64,000 nucleotides of DNA, taken from positions 1 through 64,000 of the forward strand of contig JBJTWK010000095.1 in assembly GCA_046081705.1 (NCBI GenBank), written 5' to 3'. The first letter of the stretch is position 1; each line of letters begins with the position of its first letter. Below are positions 57,287 to 64,000 of this stretch, piece after piece. This stretch comes from IMCC26256 sp046081705. Lineage in GTDB: Bacteria > Actinomycetota > Acidimicrobiia > IMCC26256. The translations under genes were made by a program, and so were the position numbers. The notes below the pieces were generated by a model. That model saw only the letters and a list, made by a program, of their open reading frames with translations, was not told the origin of the DNA and ran no database searches.

Positions 57287-58381
57287 ATGAACGGCATCGC
57301 ACGGCTCAACACCCTCGGGCAGAGCCCGTGGTACGACAACCTCACGCGCACGTTGCTGCGCGACGGTGGGCTCGAGGCGCTCGTGCGCGACGACGGCATC
57401 CGTGGCGTCACCTCGAACCCCACCATCTTCGAGAAGGCGATGGCCGCGGGCGAGGGTTACGACGACCAGCTCCTCGAGCAGCACCGCTCCGGAGCGTCGA
57501 CGGAGGACGCGTTCTGGGCCCTCGTCGTCGACGACATCGCGGCGGCCGCCGTGCTGCTCCGGCCCGTGTACGACGCGACCGACGGAGACGACGGCTACGT
57601 GTCGGTCGAGGTGTCGCCTCGCCTCGCGCACGACACCGCGGGCACGATCGCGCAGGCCATCGAGCTCTACGGGAGGGTGCACCACCCCAACGTCATGATC
57701 AAGATCCCCGCGACGCTCGCCGGGCTCCCCGCGATCACCGAGGTCATCGCGGCCGGCATCAACGTCAACGTGACCCTGATCTTCGATCTCGACCGGTACG
57801 ACGCGGTGCTGGACGCGCACGAGGCGGGCCTCGCCCGGCTCGTCGAGTCGGGCGGTGACCCTGCGTCGATCGCCTCGGTGGGTTCGTTCTTCGTGAGCCG
57901 GGTCGACACCGAGGTCGATAAGCGCCTGCCCGAGGGTCACCCGCTGCGCGGCCTGCCCGCAGTCGCGAACGCGCGCGTCGCGTACGAGCGCTACCTCGCC
58001 CACTGCGCGACCGACTCGTGGGCCGCACTCGAGGCCCGGGGCGCGCGTCGCCAGCGTCCGTTGTGGGCGAGCACGTCGACGAAGAACCCCGCCTACACGT
58101 CGACGTTGTACGTCGACGAACTCGTCGGGCCGGAGACGGTGAACACGCTCGCGCCTGCGTCGATCGAGGCGCTGCGCAACGGCGAGGGCGACCAGCGTCC
58201 GGGTGCGATCGCCGAGGATTTCGACGGGGCCCGCCGGGTCCTCGCCGACCTCGAGGCCGCCGGCGTGCCGTACCCCGACGTCACCGCCACCCTCGAACGG
58301 GAGGGCGTGGGGTCGTTCATCGCGTCCTACGACGAGGTGCTCGCCACGCTGGCTCGGCGGACCGGTCAGCTCACAGCCTGA
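57287..58381 (+). CDS. tal: Transaldolase
   Basis: A 364-residue class I aldolase-fold enzyme. The Schiff-base lysine is K139 in NVMIKIPATLAGL. Other landmarks: LNTLGQSPWYDNLTR, GVTSNPTIFEKAMA, VSVEVSPRLAHDT and GINVNVTLIFDLDRY. It continues the tkt operon. The stop lies 4 nt from the convergent methyltransferase/glycosylase gene. Confidence 0.96.
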   Translation: MNGIARLNTLGQSPWYDNLTRTLLRDGGLEALVRDDGIRGVTSNPTIFEKAMAAGEGYDDQLLEQHRSGASTEDAFWALVVDDIAAAAVLLRPVYDATDGDDGYVSVEVSPRLAHDTAGTIAQAIELYGRVHHPNVMIKIPATLAGLPAITEVIAAGINVNVTLIFDLDRYDAVLDAHEAGLARLVESGGDPASIASVGSFFVSRVDTEVDKRLPEGHPLRGLPAVANARVAYERYLAHCATDSWAALEARGARRQRPLWASTSTKNPAYTSTLYVDELVGPETVNTLAPASIEALRNGEGDQRPGAIAEDFDGARRVLADLEAAGVPYPDVTATLEREGVGSFIASYDEVLATLARRTGQLTA

Positions 58382-58385
58382 ACCG

Positions 58386-59456
58386 TCAGCGGGCGAGGGC
58401 GGCGGCCGCCGCCAGGTGGGCCGCGAGATCGGGCACCTGGCTGCTCGCGTTCAGGCCGCTCGTGCTCGGCATGACGTAGGCGATCGCACCGGCGAACGGG
58501 CGCGCCTGCACGCCGGCGACGGCCCGCCGATCGACGGCCTCGCGGTAGCCGGCGAGGCCGACGAAGCAGATCACGCGTGGGCTGGCGCGGGCGACCAGCC
58601 GCTCGACCCGTGCGACGCCGGCGGCGAACTCGCCCTGCTCGAGATCCGAGATGGCGGGCGTCGCCCGGGCGACGAGATCGGTGAACCCCACGCCGTGCTC
58701 GGTCAGCGCGTGCACCGGGTCGCGGTCGCGGGTGACGACACCCGCGCGCAGGGCCGCGGGCCAGAACCGGTTGCCGGGTCGCGCGTAGGCGACGCCGGCA
58801 TCGGCCGAGTACTCGCTCGGGTTGAGCCCGCACACGAGCAGCCGCAGCCCCGGGCCGACGGTGTCCGGCAGCCGGCGGGCCCGGCGGGCCGTCACGAGCA
58901 GTCGGCCCGACCCGGGCCGCTCGGCGTCGGTGCGCTCGATCGCGACCGCGTCGAACCCCGCCCCGGTCACGACGTCGTGGAGGTCTTCATCCGGCCAGAG
59001 CGCGAACCAGCGGCCCGGGAAGTCGTCGTCGGGCAGGCCGGGACCGTCGTGGTCGCCCGGGATCATGGTGATGGCCACGGGGGCGTCCGGGGCCATGGCG
59101 CGGTGGAGGTCGCGGAGGGCCAGCGGGAGCCGATCCCGGGGGACGTGCACGTAGGAGCGCGACGCCCACGCGCCACCCAACGCGCCGTCCCGGAACGGGA
59201 GGTGCTCGAGGTCCCCGACGACACCCCGCCCGCCGCGGGCGACCGCCCGGTCCACCATCGGCTCGGCCGCATCGAGGGTGACCGGGGCGGGACCGAGGTC
59301 GTCGACGTGGAAGCCGGGGCCGCACCCGAGGTCGGCCACCGGACCACTCCGGACCGCACGCCGCAGGGCGCGGGCCGAGGCCGGGTCGAGGGCCCGGCGG
59401 CGCGCGACCCAGCGGTCGGTCCGGTCGGTGTAGATGCCCACCGTGGTGTCGTCCAC
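58386..59456 (-). CDS. SAM methyltransferase fused to mismatch-specific uracil-DNA glycosylase
   Basis: A 356-residue fusion. Residues 1-170 are a class I methyltransferase: GIYTDRTDRWVARRRALDPA, then the SAM site VADLGCGPGFHVDDLG. From about residue 190 a MUG/TDG-type glycosylase follows: GLRLLVCGLNPSEYSADAGV, then YARPGNRFWPAAL and VMPSTSGLNASS, which match GINPG, HPGNRFW and LPNPSGLNR-type motifs of G:U/T mismatch glycosylases. The canonical GINPG is GLNPS here. GTG at 59456 is chosen as the start; a GTG at 59507 would add 17 residues. The link between methylation and base excision is unknown. Confidence 0.75.
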   Translation of the reverse strand: MDDTTVGIYTDRTDRWVARRRALDPASARALRRAVRSGPVADLGCGPGFHVDDLGPAPVTLDAAEPMVDRAVARGGRGVVGDLEHLPFRDGALGGAWASRSYVHVPRDRLPLALRDLHRAMAPDAPVAITMIPGDHDGPGLPDDDFPGRWFALWPDEDLHDVVTGAGFDAVAIERTDAERPGSGRLLVTARRARRLPDTVGPGLRLLVCGLNPSEYSADAGVAYARPGNRFWPAALRAGVVTRDRDPVHALTEHGVGFTDLVARATPAISDLEQGEFAAGVARVERLVARASPRVICFVGLAGYREAVDRRAVAGVQARPFAGAIAYVMPSTSGLNASSQVPDLAAHLAAAAALAR

Positions 59457-59515
59457 CCGGGCATCGTGGCAGACATGGTGCCGGTACCACGGGGTGGCGA
59501 ACGCCACGCCCCGCC

Positions 59516-59521
59516 TAGGCT
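59516..59521 (+). promoter_or_regulatory. -10 box TAGGCT, leaderless promoter of fbiC
   Basis: TAGGCT ends 6 nt before the ATG at 59528. The site is within the short divergent gap, which may also hold the promoter of the fusion gene. Confidence 0.5.
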
Positions 59522-59527
59522 CGGGCG

Positions 59528-61933
59528 ATGACCGTCACCGGTGAGCACGTCGACCTCCTCGGGGCCCCGCTCGCCGATCTCATGGCGGAGGCGGCGCGGC
59601 TGCGGGACCTCGGCCACGGCACCCGGATGACGTTCTCACCCAAGGTCTTCATCCCGCTCACGATGCTGTGCCGGGACCGCTGCGGCTACTGCACGTTCGC
59701 AAAGCCCCCCGCCCGCCTCGACCATCCCTACCTCGACCTCGAGCAGGTGCTGGCGATCGCCCGCGCGGGTGCCGCGGCCGGGTGCCACGAGGCGCTCTTC
59801 ACGCTGGGCGAGGAGCCCGAGGCCCGCTACCCGGCCGCCCGGGAGTGGCTCACCGCGCACGGCCACGCCTCGACCACCGAGTACCTCGAGGCCGCCGCCG
59901 CCGCCGTCCTCGCCGAGACGGGCCTGCTCCCCCACGCGAACCCGGGCGCGATCGACGAGGCGGCCCTGCGTCGTCTGCGTCGGTACAGCCCGAGCCAGGG
60001 GATGATGATCGAGACGCTCGCGGCCCGGCTCGGCGAGCCGGGCGGACCGCACCACGGTGCGCCGGACAAGACCCCCGAGCGCCGTCTCGCCACGCTCGAG
60101 TCCGCGGGGCGGGCTCGGATCCCGTTCACGACGGGCATCCTCGTCGGCATCGGTGAGACCCGGGCCGAACGGCTCGAGGCGCTGCTCGCCATCCGTGACG
60201 CCCACGAGCGTCACGGGCACGTGCAGGAGGTGATCGTCCAGAACTTCTTGCCGAAGGCGGGCACCTCGATGCACCGTGATCCGGCGTGCGATCGGGACGA
60301 ATACCTGCACGCGGTGGCGATGGCGCGGATCGTGCTCGGTCCGTGGATGCACGTCCAGGCCCCGCCGAACCTCTCGGACCCGGACGAACTCGCGGCCCTC
60401 ATCGACGCGGGTATCGACGACTGGGGCGGCGTGTCGCCGGTGACCCCCGACCACGTGAACCCCGAGCGGCCGTGGCCGGCGCTCGACGTGCTGCGGGCCG
60501 CCACCGAGCGGGCCGGCCGGTCGCTCGCGCCGCGCCTCACCGTGTACCCCGAGTACGCGGCCTCCGACGAGTGGATCGATCCCGAACTGCGGACCGCGCT
60601 GCGGCGGGCGGCCGACGCCGAGTGGCTGGCGCGCGACGACGTCTGGGCGGCCGGCGGCGACGCCGCCCCGCCGGTCCTCCTGCGTGCGGACGCCCGGCCG
60701 GCCACGGGTGCGGTCGCCGAGGTGCTGCGCGGGGTTGAGGCGGGCGAGGAGGTCGGGTACGACGAGATCGTCACGTTGTTCGGGGCCCGGGGCGCCGACG
60801 CGCAGGCCGTCTACGACGCCGCCGACCGGTTGCGACGTGGGACCGTCGGCGACGCCGTCACCTTCGTGCGCAACCGCAACATCAACTACACGAACATCTG
60901 CACCTTCAAGTGTCGGTTCTGCGCGTTCTCGAAGGGACCGCTCTCGCTCAACCTCCGCGGCAACCCGTACCTGCTCGGCGTCGATGAGATCCAGCGGCGG
61001 GTCGTCGAAGCGGTCGAGTGTGGCGCGACCGAGGTCTGTCTGCAGGGCGGGATCCACCCGGACTTCGACGGCGAGTACTACGTGGACCTCACCCGCGCGG
61101 TGAAGGAGGTCGCCCCGGACATCCACGTGCACGGCTTCACCGCGCTCGAGGTCACCGAGGGCGCACGTCGCCTCGACATGCCCCTGCGCGACTACCTCGA
61201 GATGGCGAAGGCGGCCGGGCTGGCAACGCTGCCCGGCACCGCGGCGGAGGTCCTCGACGACGAGGTCCGCGCGGTGATCTGCAACGACAAGGTCGACACC
61301 GAGGAGTGGCTCGACGCCCACCGCACCGCCCACCGGGTGGGCCTGCGGTCGAACGTCACGATCATGTTCGGCACGATCGAGCACCCCGGGCACGTCGCCA
61401 ACCACCTGCTCCGGACCCGTGCGCTGCAGCGTGAGACCGGCGGGTTCACCGAGTTCGTCCCGCTGCCGTTCGTGCACATGGCGAGCCCGATCCACCTGCA
61501 GGGGCTCTCCCGTCTCGGTCCCACGTTCCGCGAGGTGCTGCTCATGCACGCGGTCGGCCGCATCGCCTACCGCGGCGCCATCGACAACGTGCAGGTCTCC
61601 TGGGTCAAGTGCGGCACGGCCGGGGCCCGCCAGATCCTGCAGGCCGGTGCGAACGACCTCGGCGGCACGCTCATGGACGAGAGCATCTCCCGCGCCGCAG
61701 GCGCTTCGCACGGCCAGGAGGTCGACGAGCACGAGCTGCGCGAGATCGTCGTCCCGCTCGGCCGACCGCTCGAGCAACGCACGACGCTCTACGGTCGGAC
61801 GACGACCGTCGGCCGGCGGCTCCGGCCGATCGACGACGACGGTCTCCTCGCCCGTGCCGCGTCCGGATCCGCATCCGAGGTCGGCGTCCCGGTGACGCTC
61901 GACCGGACCGAAACAGGAGCCATGCCCGCATGA
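59528..61933 (+). CDS. fbiC: FO synthase (CofG/CofH fusion), F420 biosynthesis
   Basis: An 801-residue enzyme with two radical-SAM halves that make the deazaflavin FO from tyrosine and a ribitylaminouracil. The CofG half has the CxxxCxxC cluster C48-C52-C55 (CRDRCGYC) and the CofH half has C458-C462-C465 (CTFKCRFC). PNLSDPDELAALIDAGIDDW and GGIHPDFDGEYYVDLTRAVK are family regions. F420 supports redox enzymes in actinobacteria. It overlaps the next gene by ATGA. Confidence 0.96.
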   Translation: MTVTGEHVDLLGAPLADLMAEAARLRDLGHGTRMTFSPKVFIPLTMLCRDRCGYCTFAKPPARLDHPYLDLEQVLAIARAGAAAGCHEALFTLGEEPEARYPAAREWLTAHGHASTTEYLEAAAAAVLAETGLLPHANPGAIDEAALRRLRRYSPSQGMMIETLAARLGEPGGPHHGAPDKTPERRLATLESAGRARIPFTTGILVGIGETRAERLEALLAIRDAHERHGHVQEVIVQNFLPKAGTSMHRDPACDRDEYLHAVAMARIVLGPWMHVQAPPNLSDPDELAALIDAGIDDWGGVSPVTPDHVNPERPWPALDVLRAATERAGRSLAPRLTVYPEYAASDEWIDPELRTALRRAADAEWLARDDVWAAGGDAAPPVLLRADARPATGAVAEVLRGVEAGEEVGYDEIVTLFGARGADAQAVYDAADRLRRGTVGDAVTFVRNRNINYTNICTFKCRFCAFSKGPLSLNLRGNPYLLGVDEIQRRVVEAVECGATEVCLQGGIHPDFDGEYYVDLTRAVKEVAPDIHVHGFTALEVTEGARRLDMPLRDYLEMAKAAGLATLPGTAAEVLDDEVRAVICNDKVDTEEWLDAHRTAHRVGLRSNVTIMFGTIEHPGHVANHLLRTRALQRETGGFTEFVPLPFVHMASPIHLQGLSRLGPTFREVLLMHAVGRIAYRGAIDNVQVSWVKCGTAGARQILQAGANDLGGTLMDESISRAAGASHGQEVDEHELREIVVPLGRPLEQRTTLYGRTTTVGRRLRPIDDDGLLARAASGSASEVGVPVTLDRTETGAMPA

Positions 61934-62940
61934 CCGTCGAGACCGACCGCGACACCGTCCCCGACTTCGACGTCCTCGCCATCGGCAACGCGCTCGTCGA
62001 CGTCCTCGCCCACGCCGACGACGACTTCCTCGGTGGCCACGGGATGACCAAGGGCGCCATGACGCTCATCGACGCCCTCCACGCTGAGGCGCTCTACGAC
62101 GCCATGGGGCCGGCGGTCGAGATCTCCGGGGGCTCGGCGGCCAACACGGTGGTCGGCCTCGCCGGGTTCGGGGGACGGGCCGCGTTCATCGGCCGCGTCC
62201 GCGACGATCAGCTCGGTACGGTCTTCGCCCACGACATCCGGGCGGCGGGCGTCCACTACGCCACGCCGCCGGCGACGCTCGGCCCTCCCTCGGGCCGGTG
62301 CCTCATCCTCGTCACACCCGACGCGCAGCGCACGATGGGGACCTTCCTCGGTGCGTCCACCTTCCTCACGCCCGACGACGTGGACCCGGACCTCGTGGCT
62401 CGAGCCGCGATCACCTACCTCGAGGGTTACCTCTGGGACGAGGCCGACGCCAAGGCGGCGTTCGTCTACGCGGCGAACCTCGCCCACGAGGCGGGGCGGC
62501 GGGTCGCCCTGTCGCTGTCGGACGGCTTCGTCGTGGACCGGCATCGACCCGAGTTCCTCGAACTGGTCGCAGGGCACATCGACATCCTGTTCGCCAACGA
62601 GGTCGAGATCTGCTCGCTCTACGAGACCGAGTCGTTCGACGAGGCGCTGCAGCAGGTGAACCACCACTGCGAGGTCGCCGCCCTGACCCGAGGGGCCAAG
62701 GGCGCCGTCGTCATCGGCGGTGACGAGGTGCACGTCATCGACGCGCACCCGGTGGACCGGGTCGAGGACACCACCGGAGCGGGTGACCTCTTCGCCGCCG
62801 GGTTCCTGTACGGCTTCACGCACGGGCACGACCTGGGCACCTGCGGTCGGCTCGGTGCGCTCGCAGCGGGCGAGATCATCGGTCACATGGGTGCGCGCCC
62901 CGAGGCCGACCTCGCCGCGCTCGCCCGTCCCCTCCTGTGA
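61930..62940 (+). CDS. PfkB-family sugar kinase, adenosine kinase-like
   Basis: A 336-residue ribokinase-fold enzyme. N-terminal motif FDVLAIGNALVDVLAHADDD, the substrate lid GGSAANTVVGLAGFGGRAAF, and the catalytic DTTGAGDLFAAGFLYGF with the D-x-x-G-A-G-D aspartate. GHPD- and RTMGTFLGAS-type features resemble adenosine and other nucleoside kinases, so phosphorylation of adenosine or a related nucleoside is most likely. It lies between fbiC and a LOG-like gene, both with 4-nt overlaps. Confidence 0.88.
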   Translation: MTVETDRDTVPDFDVLAIGNALVDVLAHADDDFLGGHGMTKGAMTLIDALHAEALYDAMGPAVEISGGSAANTVVGLAGFGGRAAFIGRVRDDQLGTVFAHDIRAAGVHYATPPATLGPPSGRCLILVTPDAQRTMGTFLGASTFLTPDDVDPDLVARAAITYLEGYLWDEADAKAAFVYAANLAHEAGRRVALSLSDGFVVDRHRPEFLELVAGHIDILFANEVEICSLYETESFDEALQQVNHHCEVAALTRGAKGAVVIGGDEVHVIDAHPVDRVEDTTGAGDLFAAGFLYGFTHGHDLGTCGRLGALAAGEIIGHMGARPEADLAALARPLL

Positions 62941-63965
62941 CCGACGGGGCCCCACGGCCGACGGGGTTCGAGGCGCTCGACCGCGACCTCGAGGAGCTCG
63001 TCCGTACGCACGCGGTCGCCGACGCCGACCTCATCCGCGAACTCCTCGTGACGGGGGTGCGGATGGCCGAGGACCACACCTCCCGCGGCGATCTCAAGAT
63101 CGCCGTGGCGGCGATCCGCGAGATGCGTCGGGCCTTCGCCGCGTTCGCACCCCACCGGGCCATCCGGAAGGTGTCGATCTTCGGATCGGCCCGGACCACG
63201 CCCGATTCCGCGCTCTACCGTCAGACGGTCGATCTCGCGGCGCGCATGGCCGAACGTGACTGGATGGTCATCACCGGGGCCGGGCCCGGCATCATGCGGG
63301 CGGGCGTCGAGGGGGCCGGGATCGCCAACTCCTTCGGGGTGAGCATCCGACTGCCGTTCGAGACCGCCGCGCCCGAGTTCGACGGCGACCGGACCCGACT
63401 CATCCCGTTCCGCTACTTCTTCACCCGCAAGCTGATGTTCATGAAGGAGTCGTCCGGATTCGTCCTGCTGCCGGGCGGGTTCGGGACGCTCGACGAGTGC
63501 TTCGAGCTCCTCACCCTGCTCCAGACCGGCAAGTCGGTGCCGGCCCCGGTGGTGCTCCTCGACGAGCCCGGGGGCACCTACTGGGCCCGCTGGATCGAGT
63601 TCATCCGTCACGAACTCGAGGGTGAGTACGTCTCGCCGCACGATCTCGATCTCGTGCGGGTGACCGACGACGTCGGGGTGGCGGTCGATGCGGTCACATC
63701 CTTCTACGTGAACTACCACTCCATCCGGTTCGTGGAGGGACGCCTCGTGATCCGGCTCCGGTCCGCACCCGGCCCGGACCGCCTCGACGCGCTCAGCGAC
63801 GAGTTCGCCGACATCATCGTGCAGGGTCGCATCGTGCCGGCCGAGGCCGACCCCCGCGAGATCGCCGAGATGGACGCGGTCGACCTCGAACGGGTCGCGC
63901 TGCACTTCGACCGCCGGGGCTGGGCCCGGCTGCGGCACCTCATCGACGCGCTGAACTCCGACTGA
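62937..63965 (+). CDS. LOG-family Rossmann-fold protein (TIGR00730-like)
   Basis: A 342-residue protein with the LOG/lysine decarboxylase-like fold: VSIFGSARTTPDSALYRQTV, VITGAGPGIMRAGVEGAGIA and the nucleotide motif LLPGGFGTLDECFELLTLLQ. LOG enzymes release the base from nucleoside 5'-monophosphates, so it could act with the upstream PfkB kinase in nucleotide salvage. The C-terminal 100 residues are an extension beyond the standard LOG domain. GTG start in a GTGA overlap. Confidence 0.88.
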   Translation: MTDGAPRPTGFEALDRDLEELVRTHAVADADLIRELLVTGVRMAEDHTSRGDLKIAVAAIREMRRAFAAFAPHRAIRKVSIFGSARTTPDSALYRQTVDLAARMAERDWMVITGAGPGIMRAGVEGAGIANSFGVSIRLPFETAAPEFDGDRTRLIPFRYFFTRKLMFMKESSGFVLLPGGFGTLDECFELLTLLQTGKSVPAPVVLLDEPGGTYWARWIEFIRHELEGEYVSPHDLDLVRVTDDVGVAVDAVTSFYVNYHSIRFVEGRLVIRLRSAPGPDRLDALSDEFADIIVQGRIVPAEADPREIAEMDAVDLERVALHFDRRGWARLRHLIDALNSD

Positions 63966-63980
63966 GTCGGGCGCGCCCCG

Positions 63981-64000
63981 TCAGTCGTCGAGGTCGCCGG
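63981..64000 (-). CDS. Possible 3' end of a convergent minus-strand gene
   Basis: On the minus strand the last bases of the window read as GDLDD followed by a TGA at 63983-63981. Acidic ends of this type are common. The rest lies outside the window, so no family can be given. Confidence 0.25.

Overview
The window is a high-GC (roughly 70 percent or more) actinobacterial chromosome segment. The gene set points to the class Acidimicrobiia or a near relative: a complete Pup-proteasome locus (arc-dop-pup-prcB-prcA-pafA), a fused CofG/CofH enzyme for coenzyme F420, a GarA-type FHA protein in the gcvH-garA-merR-DUF151-merR-gcvP neighbourhood known from mycobacteria, a DUF4193 protein, and many GTG starts. 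The class is an inference from gene content; no rRNA is present.

Layout. 1-736: the 3' part of a tRNA-Pro(GGG), then a stretch of gene debris (a csrA C-terminal remnant, a pentapeptide-repeat fragment, one possible small ORF). 737-9479: surface and secreted proteins (Asp-rich calcium-repeat protein, GH10 xylanase lipoprotein, beta-propeller-like lipoprotein, collagen-like lipoprotein) mixed with enzymes (deacetylase-like, AhpD-like, gamma-glutamyltransferase, SDR, Dabb). 9503-19699: phosphatidyltransferase, the glycine cleavage genes gcvH, gcvT and gcvP with a tandem glycine riboswitch before gcvP, interleaved with garA, two MerR regulators, a phosphoribosyltransferase and a DUF151 nuclease, then an FKBP and a J-domain membrane protein. 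At 19709-19736 lies a strong dif-like XerCD site. Genes to its left run mostly rightward and genes to its right run leftward, so the window probably spans the replication terminus.

19763-33295, mostly leftward: NUDIX, GNAT, Lnt, DUF4193, a double-length ThyX, a degenerate DAG-kinase-like protein, HelY helicase, TatC/TatA, zinc-ribbon protein, glycerophosphodiesterase, signal peptidase I and DUF3866. 33295-39720: the Pup-proteasome operon. 40047-43281: ferredoxin, then a long structured leader and a two-gene metal transport unit (soluble MgtE-N/CBS protein plus an NRAMP-related permease). 43288-46367: MarP-like protease, tRNA m1A58 methyltransferase, TtuA and a TtuB-like ubiquitin-fold sulfur carrier. 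46420-50736: small membrane proteins, DacB and a split NDP-forming acyl-CoA synthetase. 50775-55157: an overlapping four-gene unit (GH84, GT2, NagA-like, FIST). 55288-63965: transketolase, transaldolase, a methyltransferase/uracil-DNA-glycosylase fusion, FbiC, a PfkB kinase and a LOG-like protein.

Two themes run through the window. First, many transcription units show a TANNNT box 6-9 nt before the start codon and no Shine-Dalgarno sequence, which suggests leaderless mRNAs. Second, genes inside units usually overlap by 4 nt (ATGA or GTGA), which suggests translational coupling.
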